The notes under the pieces are model-generated. The model saw only the letters and a program-made list of their open reading frames with translations. It did no database searches and was not told the origin of the DNA. 33,709 nt of DNA, taken from Nitrospirota bacterium (GTDB taxonomy: Bacteria > Nitrospirota > Leptospirillia > Leptospirillales > Leptospirillaceae). How positions within the stretch are numbered: position 1 is the first letter of the stretch; each line of letters starts with the position of its first letter. Below are positions 8,562 to 15,824 of the stretch, piece after piece. Position numbers and translations under genes: made by a program. The stretch is from NCBI GenBank assembly GCA_021828805.1, contig JAJZCZ010000015.1, positions 1 through 33,709 of the forward strand, read 5' to 3'.

Positions 8562-9360
8562 TATCCACCCCACCGCGATCATCGACCGTAACGTTGAGCT
8601 CGCAGCCGATGTCTCGGTCGGCCCCTTCTGCGTCCTGCGGGGGCCGTCGACGATCGGTGCGGGGACGGTTCTGATGGAGCGCGTCTCTGTGGGGCCCCAT
8701 GTGACGATGGGGCGATCCAACCGGATCCATCCTGGTGCCGTTATCGGCCATGAGCCCCAGGACCATGCCTACAAGGGAGGGCCGACCCAGACGGTGATCG
8801 GAGACGAAAACGAAATCCGGGAATATGTGACGATCCATCGGGGAACCCGCGAGGGCTCCCGGACCCTGGTCGGCTCCCGGACCCTTCTCATGTCCGGGGC
8901 CCATGTGGCCCATAACTGCACGGTCGGAGACGGGGCGATTCTGGCGAACAATGTTCTTTTGGCCGGCCACGTGACGGTCGGGCCGGGGGCCTTCCTCTCG
9001 GGAGGCGTTCTTGTCCATCAGTTTGTGAGGATCGGTCGTCTGGCACTGCTGCGGGGCGGCTCCCGGACAAGCCGTGATGTTCCCCCCTTTGCGATCATGG
9101 ACGGCACCCACACGCTCCGCACGATCAACCGTGTGGGGCTTCGCCGTGCCGGATTCTCCCGGGAGACCATTGAGGAGGTGGAACGCTTCTATCGGGAGTG
9201 GCTTCTCTCGCCCCCTCTCGAACGGCGGGCCCTTGAAGCCCTCTCCTTGTCCCTTCCCGAGCTGGCGGAGATCCGTGATTTTGTTCTTGAAAGCAAACGG
9301 GGTATCTGCGCTCCCTCGAGACAGCGCAGAGTGCTGCAACCGGAGCCCGCGGAGGAGTGA
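8551..9360 (+). CDS. lpxA: UDP-N-acetylglucosamine O-acyltransferase
   Basis: First enzyme of lipid A synthesis: transfers a 3-hydroxyacyl chain from acyl carrier protein to UDP-GlcNAc in the cytoplasm. The 269-residue protein shows the hexapeptide left-handed helix (IHPTAIIDRNVELAADVSVG and further turns), the catalytic SGAHVAHNCTVG with His121, LVHQF and DVPPFAIMDG, then a C-terminal helical part (VGLRRAGFS). The glycine that acts as acyl-chain ruler in E. coli LpxA seems retained in LLRGGS, by memory-based alignment. The ATG at 8551 has AGGAG (8537-8541) and overlaps cimA by 11 bases. lpxA usually sits with lpxD, fabZ and lpxB; none is here, so its place at the end of an amino-acid operon is unusual. 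Confidence 0.93.
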   Translation: MGNSIHPTAIIDRNVELAADVSVGPFCVLRGPSTIGAGTVLMERVSVGPHVTMGRSNRIHPGAVIGHEPQDHAYKGGPTQTVIGDENEIREYVTIHRGTREGSRTLVGSRTLLMSGAHVAHNCTVGDGAILANNVLLAGHVTVGPGAFLSGGVLVHQFVRIGRLALLRGGSRTSRDVPPFAIMDGTHTLRTINRVGLRRAGFSRETIEEVERFYREWLLSPPLERRALEALSLSLPELAEIRDFVLESKRGICAPSRQRRVLQPEPAEE

Positions 9361-9423
9361 GTCCCTTTTTTAGGGATTTCCGCTGAAAATGAGGACCTGT
9401 TATAGCGAAATTTTCGAGGTGTA

Positions 9424-9453
9424 TTGACTTTTTCGGGGTCAACCCCTTATGAT
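9424..9453 (+). promoter_or_regulatory. Sigma70-type promoter of ihfA
   Basis: TTGACT (9424-9429) and TATGAT (9448-9453) are separated by 18 bases. Each hexamer differs from consensus at one position. The elements sit 26 bases upstream of the ihfA start, after the end of the lpxA operon, and a strong AAGGAGG (9468-9474) follows. This is the clearest promoter in the window. Confidence 0.7.
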
Positions 9454-9479
9454 ATCCGACTGAAACGAAGGAGGCGCTC

Positions 9480-9794
9480 TTGAACAGAACGGACATTGTC
9501 GAATACACTCGCAACAACGGTGGCGGAATCGGCCTTCCCCGCAAGGCGGTCCGGGAGGCTCTCGATTTTGTGATCGAGGAGATTACAAATTCCGTCCTCG
9601 CGGGTGAGTCGGTCAAATTGACCGGATTCGGAACATTCGAGGTGCGGAAACGCGAGGATCGTCTCGGACGGAATCCGAAAACGGGCGAGCCGCTTCTCAT
9701 CAAGAGCCATAAGGTCGTTGTTTTTCGGCCTACTCGGCACTTCTGGGGCGAAGAGGCAAAGAAATCCGCCTCCCCGAAGACCCGAAAGGGCTGA
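9480..9794 (+). CDS. ihfA: IHF/HU-family DNA-bending protein, alpha-type
   Basis: A 104-residue nucleoid protein that bends DNA as a dimer. The family signature is complete: VKLTGFGTFEVRKRED, then GRNPKTGE at 63-70 with the DNA-intercalating proline (Pro66), then VVFRPTRH. The sequence is closer to IHF-alpha than to HU in the arm region, and the order ihfA then a merR-like gene then tRNA-Pro supports the alpha assignment, though HU cannot be excluded. The start is TTG with a near-perfect AAGGAGG five bases upstream; the next residues (NRTDIVEYTRNN) match the family N-terminus. A short basic tail (AKKSASPKTRKG) extends past the core. The partner IHF-beta gene is not in the window. Confidence 0.88.
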   Translation: MNRTDIVEYTRNNGGGIGLPRKAVREALDFVIEEITNSVLAGESVKLTGFGTFEVRKREDRLGRNPKTGEPLLIKSHKVVVFRPTRHFWGEEAKKSASPKTRKG

Positions 9795-9856
9795 TTCCGG
9801 AAGGAAACCTCCCATGATTCACTTCCCGTCAGGCTCTGCCAGGGTGGCAGGTTCAC

Positions 9857-10222
9857 ATGGCGAAGGATAAGGGGGAAGACGGTCGTGGGGCTCCCCGGCT
9901 TGCTGTCTCCGGCCGGAAGTACAAGATCGGAGAGGCATCCTCCCTTCTGGGAGTTCCGATCACGACGCTCAGGTCCTGGGAGAAGGCCTTTCCCATGCTG
10001 GCCCCCGCCAAGACCCGGGGTGGCCATCGGGAGTATTCGGAAGGCGACCTGGCCTTTCTGGCCCGGATCCTTGACCTCTTGAAACATGAGGGACGAACGG
10101 TTCCCAGCGTTCGGGGCATCCTGGAAAAACGTCCTCCCCTTCTGGAGGCCCCCACCGTTGAAGGGCTCCTTCTGGATGTCCGAAAGGGTCTTGCTCTTCT
10201 TTCTTCTACGGGAGAGGGCTGA
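9857..10222 (+). CDS. MerR-type winged-helix transcriptional regulator, small
   Basis: The 121-residue protein has a MerR helix-turn-helix at about residues 21-75: KYKIGEASSLLGVPITTLRS, then WEKAFPML and RGGHREYSEGDLAFLARI. The WEKAFP form is like the merR genes usually found directly after ihfA, not like metal sensors. The C-terminal part is short (about 45 residues), with no cysteines and no visible effector domain, so its signal is unknown. It lies 62 bases after ihfA, probably in the same transcript, with only a weak ribosome site (AGGGTGGCAGG). A terminator follows 4 bases after the stop. Confidence 0.8.
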   Translation: MAKDKGEDGRGAPRLAVSGRKYKIGEASSLLGVPITTLRSWEKAFPMLAPAKTRGGHREYSEGDLAFLARILDLLKHEGRTVPSVRGILEKRPPLLEAPTVEGLLLDVRKGLALLSSTGEG

Positions 10223-10226
10223 CTCA

Positions 10227-10248
10227 GGGAGCATTCTCCCCGTTTTTT
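10227..10248 (+). terminator. Rho-independent terminator after merR
   Basis: A perfect five-base-pair stem GGGAG/CTCCC (10227-10231, 10236-10240) closes the loop CATT and is followed two bases later by six T (10243-10248). It lies directly after the merR stop and only 18 bases before the tRNA gene. Confidence 0.6.
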
Positions 10249-10266
10249 CTGATGCTTCATTTTTGT

Positions 10267-10343
10267 CGGGGCGTGGCGCAGCCCGGTAGCGCACTCCCTT
10301 GGGGTGGGAGTGGTCGAAGGTTCAAATCCTTTCGCCCCGACCA
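10267..10343 (+). tRNA. tRNA-Pro (anticodon GGG)
   Basis: A 77-base cloverleaf with encoded CCA. The acceptor stem CGGGGCG (10267-10273) pairs with CGCCCCG (10333-10339), the discriminator is A and CCA is at 10341-10343. The D arm is GCGC/GCGC, the anticodon stem CTCCC/GGGAG with loop TTGGGGT (anticodon GGG at 10301-10303), and the T arm AAAGG-type pairing encloses TTCAAAT. It decodes CCC and CCU. A run of five T follows the CCA directly. Confidence 0.96.
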
Positions 10344-10362
10344 TTTTTCTGACTTCATAGAC

Positions 10363-10381
10363 GATCCGGGTTCTCCGGATC
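10363..10381. repeat. Small perfect inverted repeat after tRNA-Pro
   Basis: GATCCGG (10363-10369) and CCGGATC (10375-10381) form a seven-base-pair stem with a five-base loop, 20 bases after the tRNA end. There is no T-run, so it may be a processing or 3'-end structure and not a classical terminator. The rest of 10382-10540 shows no convincing gene. Confidence 0.4.
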
Positions 10382-10558
10382 AGAGATTCCGAGCCTTTCC
10401 TGGCTGAGCTTTTCTCTCTTTCGGGCGAATCCCCCTTTGGCTGATCCCATTTGAACAGGCTCCTTTTTCCTTCCGCCGCGCCGCTCTATGGCGATGTGAG
10501 ACCCTTGGGACAGCCTCGTTGTCGGCCCCTCTCTTTACAGCAAGGAAGGACATCTTTC

Positions 10559-10639
10559 GTGCCCTCTCTCTCCGCCTCTCGCCTCCCCCGCTTTCTCGCT
10601 GACCGTCCCTCCCTGCCGTCTTCCCGGAGATCCCTGTGA
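10559..10639 (+). CDS. Possible 26-residue leader peptide upstream of surE
   Basis: A GTG (10559) preceded by AAGGAAGGA (10542-10550, spacing 8) opens a 26-codon frame whose TGA overlaps the surE ATG by one base (TGATG). The peptide is rich in Ser, Arg, Leu and Pro and has no known motif. The good ribosome site and the exact junction suggest translational coupling to surE, but the frame is short and could be chance. Confidence 0.3.
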   Translation: MPSLSASRLPRFLADRPSLPSSRRSL

Positions 10640-11457
10640 TGGCCGACCCCTCCCTTCCCCTGATCCTGCTCTCCAATGACGACGGGATCGACTCTCGCGG
10701 GATTGCTGTGTTGGAAGAGGCGGTCGAAGGGCTGGGAGAGATCTATGTGGTGGCCCCGGAAAACGAGAGATCGGCGGCGTCTCATGCGCTGACCCTGCAC
10801 AAGCCGCTCAGAATTTTTGAGCGATCTCCCCGCCACTTCGCCGTCTCGGGAACCCCTACAGACTGCGTGAATCTGGCCCTCTTCACGATTTTGCCACGCC
10901 GTCCGGCCCTTCTTCTGTCCGGGATCAACCACGGCGCCAACATGGCGGATGACGTGACCTACTCGGGAACCGTCTCGGCGGCCTTTGAAGGGTCGATTCT
11001 GGGTGTTCCGTCCATGGCCTTCTCCCTGGTCCTTCCCGACGCTCCGGGCGATCCTCTGGCCTTCGATACCGCCCGCCACTTTGTCCGGATTCTCGCAACA
11101 AGAATGCTCGCGGAACTGCCTCCCGCCTCGGTGCCCTTTTCGGTCAACATTCCGTCGCGACCGGTCGACCGGGTTGAGGGGATCCGGCTGACCCGTCTGG
11201 GGAAGAGAATTTTCGACACCGGGAATATCATCATGAAATCGGATCCCCGGGGACGGCCGTATTACTGGATCGGGCTCTCCCCCACAGACTACGAACCCGA
11301 TCCGGAGTCGGATCTCCATGCGGTGGACCATGGCTATGTCTCGGTAACCCCCTTGCATCTTGATCTGACGCATTACCCGTCTCTTACCCGCTATCGATCC
11401 TGGGAGGGGGCAAGCCGCGAGGCCCTTCGGCCGGCCTCTCCTCCCCTGACTACCTGA
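10639..11457 (+). CDS. surE: 5'/3'-nucleotidase SurE
   Basis: A metal-dependent nucleoside-monophosphate phosphatase linked to stationary-phase survival. The 272-residue protein shows the family metal site: LLSNDDGI (Asp14, Asp15), the Ser in PENERSAASHALTL, and the Asn in LSGINHGANM followed by DDVTYSGTVSAAFEG. VSGTPTDCVNLAL is also a SurE signature. The ATG at 10639 has GGAGA upstream (10625-10631 region); a GTG lies one codon earlier. The C-terminal residues after LTHYPSL are divergent. It is 10 bases upstream of cysS and likely the first main gene of a surE-cysS-rlmB operon. Confidence 0.95.
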   Translation: MADPSLPLILLSNDDGIDSRGIAVLEEAVEGLGEIYVVAPENERSAASHALTLHKPLRIFERSPRHFAVSGTPTDCVNLALFTILPRRPALLLSGINHGANMADDVTYSGTVSAAFEGSILGVPSMAFSLVLPDAPGDPLAFDTARHFVRILATRMLAELPPASVPFSVNIPSRPVDRVEGIRLTRLGKRIFDTGNIIMKSDPRGRPYYWIGLSPTDYEPDPESDLHAVDHGYVSVTPLHLDLTHYPSLTRYRSWEGASREALRPASPPLTT

Positions 11458-11467
11458 AAGGCCCCTG

Positions 11468-12925
11468 ATGTCGTCGATCTCCCTCTACAACTCTTTCTCC
11501 CGCAAGGTTGAACCCTTCCGCCCCCAGACGCCGGGGGAGGTGAAGATGTATGTCTGCGGGGTCACGGTCTATGACGACTGTCATCTGGGCCATGCCCGAA
11601 GTCAGATGGTCTTCGATACCCTCCACCGTCTCTTCCTGGAGACGGGCCATGTGGTCCACTACGTCCGGAACATTACCGACATCGATGACAAGATCATCAA
11701 AAAGGCCACCGAGGCAGGTGTTCCCATCGACTCCATCACCCGGACCTATATCGACTCCTTCTTCCGTGACATGGGGCGGATGGGGATTCTTTCTCCGGCA
11801 AAGGAGCCCCGGGCGACGGAGTTCCTGGCTTCCATGGTGGAGCTGATCGAACGACTTCTGGCCGGGGGATCGGCCTACCGGGCGGGAGGGGACGTCTATT
11901 TTCGGGTGAAGAGTTTTTCCGGATACGGGGGACTCTCCCATCAGGTCCTGGACGACCTCCAGTCCGGGGCCCGTATCGAGCCGGGAGAGGAGAAGGAGGA
12001 TCCCCTGGATTTTGTTCTCTGGAAGGGCGCGAAGCCCGGAGAGCCCTCTTATCCCGCGCCCTTCGGTCCCGGGCGGCCCGGTTGGCATATCGAGTGTTCG
12101 GCGATGAGTCTGCACTATCTGGGGCCCACCCTTGATCTGCATGGCGGAGGGATGGATCTTCTCTTTCCCCATCACGAGAACGAGAGGGCCCAGAGTGAGG
12201 CGGCCACCGGCCGGACCTTTGCCCGGACATGGATGCACAACGGCTTTGTGACCACGAGTCAGGAAAAAATGTCCAAGAGTCTGGGCAATACCCGGAGAAT
12301 CCGGGCTTTTTTCGAAGAGTCCCCCTTTCCCGAGACGGTCACCCGGGAGTGGCTCCGCTACTTCTTCCTGGGGACCCACTACCGCTCTCCCGTCGACTTC
12401 ACCGACGGAGGGCTGGCGTCGGCCAAGAATGCCCTGGATGGACTTCACCAGTGCCGGGCGCTTCTCCTTGATCGCCTTTCAGGGGAGGATCCGGAGTCGG
12501 ATCCCCGGACCGGGAGCCTCCTGTTGTCCTTCATGGAGGCACTTTCGGCGGATCTCGATACCCCCGTGGCTCTTTCCGTCCTGCACGGGGCCAAGAGCCG
12601 GATCAACCCCTGGCTGGCTTCCGGGGGCGCCGGCTCCCCTCCTGTCGATCCCCGGGAGGTTCGCGCGCTCTTTTCCCTGGCCGGCCGGACCCTGGGGCTT
12701 CTCACCACCCCGCCGGCCGCCTGGGTGGGAGGAGGGGGTGCCGGGACGGGCTCCCGGGGGAGCGAGCTGGCGAGCGAAGAGGTCGACCGGCTTGTCCGCC
12801 TGCGGGAGGAGGCCCGGAAGGCCCGTGACTTCAAACAGGCCGATGCCCTGCGTGACGAGCTCCGGGCGGCCGGTATTGTGCTGGAAGACCAGCCGGGAGG
12901 TTCCCCACGGATCCGGAGGATCTGA
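11468..12925 (+). CDS. cysS: Cysteinyl-tRNA synthetase
   Basis: Charges tRNA-Cys. The 485-residue class I synthetase has the zinc-binding YVCGVTVYDDCHLGHA, which holds Cys30 and the HIGH motif as HLGH (39-42), the further zinc residues in WHIECSAMS and FPHHENERAQSE, and the KMSKS loop at 267-271 in EKMSKSLGN. The C-terminal DALR-type and anticodon-binding parts follow (ADLDTPVALSVL; EARKARDFKQADALRDEL), giving a normal length. AAAGG (11457-11461) overlaps the surE stop and serves as ribosome site. Its TGA overlaps the apparent start of rlmB. Confidence 0.97.
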   Translation: MSSISLYNSFSRKVEPFRPQTPGEVKMYVCGVTVYDDCHLGHARSQMVFDTLHRLFLETGHVVHYVRNITDIDDKIIKKATEAGVPIDSITRTYIDSFFRDMGRMGILSPAKEPRATEFLASMVELIERLLAGGSAYRAGGDVYFRVKSFSGYGGLSHQVLDDLQSGARIEPGEEKEDPLDFVLWKGAKPGEPSYPAPFGPGRPGWHIECSAMSLHYLGPTLDLHGGGMDLLFPHHENERAQSEAATGRTFARTWMHNGFVTTSQEKMSKSLGNTRRIRAFFEESPFPETVTREWLRYFFLGTHYRSPVDFTDGGLASAKNALDGLHQCRALLLDRLSGEDPESDPRTGSLLLSFMEALSADLDTPVALSVLHGAKSRINPWLASGGAGSPPVDPREVRALFSLAGRTLGLLTTPPAAWVGGGGAGTGSRGSELASEEVDRLVRLREEARKARDFKQADALRDELRAAGIVLEDQPGGSPRIRRI

Positions 12926-13731
12926 CAGAGTCCGGGGGGCTTGTCGGGGGAATCCATCCGGTGATGGAGCTCCTCTCCCTGCGTCCGGACAGTGTCGTGC
13001 ATCTTTATCTTCGAGAAGACCGCCACAATGAGGGGCGCATGGATGGCCGGAGGCGGGAGATCATCCGGATCGCCCGCTCCCGGGGGATCCCTGTGGACTT
13101 TCTTCCTGGTCCGGCGATCGACGGGCTCTTCCACCGCAGCCAATCCCCTGCGGATTTTTCGGGGGCTCCGGTAAAGGGCGCCCCGTCCCATCAGGGGGTG
13201 GTGGCCCGCATCGAGGAGATCGGGACCTTCCCGAGCCTTGAGGACTTCCTGGATTCCTCAGACGGGGTGCTGCCCTCTCCCCTGGTGGCAGTGGACGGGG
13301 TTCAGGATCCCCGCAATCTGGGCGCTCTTCTCCGAACCTGCGATGCTGCGGGTGTGGCAGGCATTCTTATTCCCAAACGCCGGGTGGCCCCTCTCTCCCA
13401 GACCGTGGCCAAGACCTCGGCCGGCGCGCTCTTTACCCTTCCCCTTGTCCGCATCGGCAACCTTGCCGGCTCGCTTCGCCAGCTCAAGAAAGAAGGATAT
13501 GCGGTCGCGGCCCTCGATCTCTCAGGAGATCCCCTTCCCGAGGGCCCTCTTCCGGGGCCGCTCGTTCTGGTGGTCGGTGCCGAAGAGAAGGGGGTGACCC
13601 GCCCGGTCCTCGATATTGCCGACTGGCGCTACCGGCTTCCGATGAAGGGGCAGGTGCAGAGTCTGAACCTGTCGGTGGCGGCGGGAATCTTTCTCTACCG
13701 GCAGATTCCTTCCGGGGAATACGTGGAATGA
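12922..13731 (+). CDS. rlmB: 23S rRNA 2'-O-methyltransferase, RlmB/SpoU family
   Basis: A SpoU-family (SPOUT) methyltransferase using S-adenosylmethionine, probably for G2251 of 23S rRNA. Conserved motifs are VDGVQDPRNLGALLRTCDAA, the second motif VVGAEEKGVTRP, and the third SLNLSVAAGIFLY, forming the C-terminal knot; the N-terminal substrate-binding domain includes SHQGVVARI. The first ordinary start is GTG 12961, but this would cut off GGIHPV, conserved at residues 7-11 of the family. The frame has no ATG, GTG or TTG between its upstream stop (12853) and 12961. A CTG at 12922 overlapping the cysS stop as CTGA, just after GGAGG, gives the expected N-terminus, so it is proposed as the start. 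Related tRNA Gm methylases are less likely because of the N-terminal domain. Confidence 0.9.
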   Translation: MTESGGLVGGIHPVMELLSLRPDSVVHLYLREDRHNEGRMDGRRREIIRIARSRGIPVDFLPGPAIDGLFHRSQSPADFSGAPVKGAPSHQGVVARIEEIGTFPSLEDFLDSSDGVLPSPLVAVDGVQDPRNLGALLRTCDAAGVAGILIPKRRVAPLSQTVAKTSAGALFTLPLVRIGNLAGSLRQLKKEGYAVAALDLSGDPLPEGPLPGPLVLVVGAEEKGVTRPVLDIADWRYRLPMKGQVQSLNLSVAAGIFLYRQIPSGEYVE

Positions 13732-13944
13732 GAGGCGCTCGCAGGACCGGGGCCGGCAGGAGGACTCCGGCGCGCGTTGTCTGCGGTTGACGATCCCTCC
13801 TCCCGGTGAAAGAATCAGAGAAGGGCTTCGTGGTGCACCTGAGAGGCAGCTTCTTGAGGCTTTTCTGTTGTTTTTTGAGCGCTGTGAAAGTGATGTGAGG
13901 ATAAAGGGTAGAATATGCTGCGTGAAAGGAGAGGGGTAAGGTAC

Positions 13945-14823
13945 ATGGGGATGTCCCGATGGTTCGGTACGGGGGCCTCCGTAAACGCGGAAGAATCCCG
14001 CTCCGCTGAGCGAGGTATCCGGCTTCGTTTTCTGGGAGGGTCGCTGGCGCTGATGCTTCTTGTGGGAGGGAGCGCTGTCGGCGGGATGTCTGTGTCGCTG
14101 GCGGCCTCTCTCCCCCAGGGATCGTCGCCGGCCTCCACTTCTTCAAAAAACGACTTGGTCCATGAGGGGTTGTGCTACGACTTCGGAGCCAAGGGACACC
14201 CCCGGGATATCTCCCGGGCCATTGCCCTCTACCGGAAAGCCGCCGCAGGAGGAAGCCTTCCCGCGATGATGCTCCTCTCCCAGCGCTATGAGATCGGGCG
14301 CGGTGTCCCCAGAGACGATGGCCGTGCTCTCTTCTGGCTGCAACGGGCCGCCCGTGGCGGCTACCCGCCGGCAGAGGATGCCTTGGGCGATCGTTATGCC
14401 GGAGGAGTCGGGGTCAGGAAGAATGATGCCCGGGCTGTTTCCTGGTATTTCCGGGCGGGCCGGCACGGGTACGGAGAGTCTCAGGATCTTCTCGGGTTCC
14501 GGTACGAAAAGGGGGACGGGGTTCCCCGGAATCTTTCCCGGGCCCGCTTCTGGTATGAACGGGCGGCAAAAGATGCGGGCACTCCCGATGCCTTTTCCCG
14601 GCTGGGGGTTCTGTGGGAAAAAGGAGAGGGGGGGAGACGAAGCCCGGAGCGGGCCTACTTCTGGTATTCACTGGCCAAGACGACAATTCCGGCGGCCAAG
14701 GTTCGCTATGAGGCACTGTCCCGGACACTTCCCCTGCCGGTCCGGCTCCGGCTCGATGCCGAGGCGGCAGGATTTGTTGAGAAGTATCGCCCCCGCTGGT
14801 CCCGCTTTCGTCTTCTGCCATGA
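13945..14823 (+). CDS. Exported Sel1-repeat protein
   Basis: The 292-residue protein has an N-terminal hydrophobic segment at about 29-47 behind a basic stretch, with possible cleavage near residue 54, so it is exported or membrane-anchored. The remainder is four to five Sel1-like (TPR-related) repeats of about 36 residues, visible as ISRAIALYRKAAAGGSLPAM, DGRALFWLQRAARGGYPPA, NDARAVSWYFRAGRHGYGES and LSRARFWYERAAKDAG. Such repeats form helical solenoids that bind partner proteins; the role here is unknown. The ATG at 13945 follows GGAGAGG (13928-13934); ATG codons at 13915 and 13951 are alternatives. The 213 bases before it show no convincing gene or promoter. A hairpin follows the stop. Confidence 0.8.
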   Translation: MGMSRWFGTGASVNAEESRSAERGIRLRFLGGSLALMLLVGGSAVGGMSVSLAASLPQGSSPASTSSKNDLVHEGLCYDFGAKGHPRDISRAIALYRKAAAGGSLPAMMLLSQRYEIGRGVPRDDGRALFWLQRAARGGYPPAEDALGDRYAGGVGVRKNDARAVSWYFRAGRHGYGESQDLLGFRYEKGDGVPRNLSRARFWYERAAKDAGTPDAFSRLGVLWEKGEGGRRSPERAYFWYSLAKTTIPAAKVRYEALSRTLPLPVRLRLDAEAAGFVEKYRPRWSRFRLLP

Positions 14824-14829
14824 CACATC

Positions 14830-14851
14830 CCCGGTCCGGATACGGACCGGG
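14830..14851 (+). terminator. Strong hairpin after the Sel1 gene
   Basis: A perfect nine-base-pair stem (14830-14838 with 14843-14851, CCCGGTCCG paired to its complement) closes a GATA loop, seven bases after the stop codon. The T-run is poor (TTCCTAAG), so termination may be partial; it could also act on the converging DUF202 gene. The bases from 14852 to 15063 hold no gene I can support. Confidence 0.5.
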
Positions 14852-15063
14852 TTCCTAAGAATTCCTTCAAAGTTCCCGACTATTTCCCCATAGACGTACC
14901 CCTTGCTGATCCGGTCTTATTTTTATGGAGCCCCCGGGCGGCGTTTCCCGCCTTGATGGTGTCGCTTGTGCCCGCCATCAAGCCCGCGCCTGTCAGGAAA
15001 GCGGGATCCATACTGCCATCGTCTTCCCCCTGTGGTCCGTCTGTCTTCCGGGGAGCCGGGTTT

Positions 15064-15417
15064 CTATCCGGTATTTGCCATGGAAGAGGAGGGATGGCTG
15101 GCACGGATCATCTCCTTCATCCGGGACAGGTCCTTTTGCATCCGCAGAAAGTCGGACGCTCCCTTGGCAATCACGAGGAAGGAAATACAGAAGGCCGCGA
15201 TACCAACCCCGACATAGATGTCACTGGGATTGCGGCTAAAGAAACGGAACATCGCCAGACCCACCACGATCAGATTGAGTCCTGTCGTCACATGCAGCAG
15301 AAAGTTGCGCTCAATGGCCAGAACGAACTGGTCGAAGGCGATCTGATCGGAAAAGCTCAAGGGGCCGGAGATAAAGAATCGGGGAGAGTGATGGGATGCC
15401 TTCGGGTCATTTTTCAT
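15064..15417 (-). CDS. Small DUF202/YidH-like membrane protein
   Basis: The 117-residue protein has two clear transmembrane segments (about 42-60, LNLIVVGLAMFRFF; and about 67-88, VGVGIAAFCISFLVIAKGA) preceded by the family-like LAIERNFLLHVTTGL, which matches the R-T-x-L-A-x-x-R-T-G pattern of DUF202 proteins in spacing and character. The function of this family is unknown. The ATG at 15417 has GGAAGGAG upstream, though 13 bases away. It stands alone on this strand; a moderate promoter TTGAAA-N16-AAGAAT is readable at 15515-15488 on the minus strand. Confidence 0.65.
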   Translation of the reverse strand: MKNDPKASHHSPRFFISGPLSFSDQIAFDQFVLAIERNFLLHVTTGLNLIVVGLAMFRFFSRNPSDIYVGVGIAAFCISFLVIAKGASDFLRMQKDLSRMKEMIRASHPSSSMANTG

Positions 15418-15670
15418 GGTTGGCTGTCGGCTCCTTCCTGGCAGATCTCAGTTATTTGAACACGACGTTGTGGAGAGCGTTTTTCGATTCTTGAATATTT
15501 TTATCCCGCTTTCAAGAGGACTTTCTGACAATTCTCAACTGTTTCTCACAAGAAAAGCATTTTTTCGGACCTTATTTTTGACCATTTTCTGCCGGAAAGA
15601 ATTCCAGAAGAAAAGAGAATGAAACCGCTTCAGGATCAGAACAGGCCCTGGCTTTACGGGTCATTTTTTA

Positions 15671-15701
15671 GTGGCGCCTCGTAGCGGGGGCGGCACTTTT
15701 T
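15671..15701 (+). terminator. Terminator-like hairpin with T-run, no gene upstream
   Basis: GTGGCGCCTC (15671-15680) pairs with GGGGCGGCAC (15687-15696), with one G-G mismatch and one wobble, around a six-base loop, followed by five T (15697-15701). It reads as a Rho-independent terminator on the + strand although no + gene lies between the DUF202 start and this point. Confidence 0.5.
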
Positions 15702-15775
15702 ATGGCTGGATGCTTCCCGGCCCTTCTTTTTCATAACTTTTTAAATTTTTCCTGATGACAATCCATCAATAAAAC

Positions 15776-15824
15776 TTTGCTTTTTTTTGCCCTCCATCCT
15801 ACACTGACCGATATCCGGGATATC
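15776..15824 (+). promoter_or_regulatory. Candidate glgP promoter with 15-base palindrome at the start site
   Basis: TTGCTT (15777-15782) and TACACT (15800-15805) are spaced 17 bases apart, a weak-to-moderate sigma70 match. Five bases on, GATATCC-G-GGATATC (15810-15824) is a perfect palindrome that would cover the transcription start, a usual place for a repressor operator or a short leader hairpin. The regulator is unknown. Confidence 0.35.

Noticed and set aside
9362-9376. TCCCT-T5-AGGGA hairpin after lpxA as terminator
   Set aside because: The T-run is in the loop and not after the stem, and the stem has only five pairs.
13728-13790. 20-codon Arg-rich frame starting in ATGA overlap with the rlmB stop
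   Set aside because: The overlap is suggestive but there is no ribosome site of its own and no family; chance is more likely.
14953-15459. 168-codon + strand frame across the DUF202 gene
   Set aside because: The minus-strand product has membrane segments and family pattern; the + product looks like random antisense sequence.
15416-15622. 68-codon + strand frame upstream of glgP
   Set aside because: Lacks a ribosome site and its start overlaps the DUF202 start codon; no recognisable protein.
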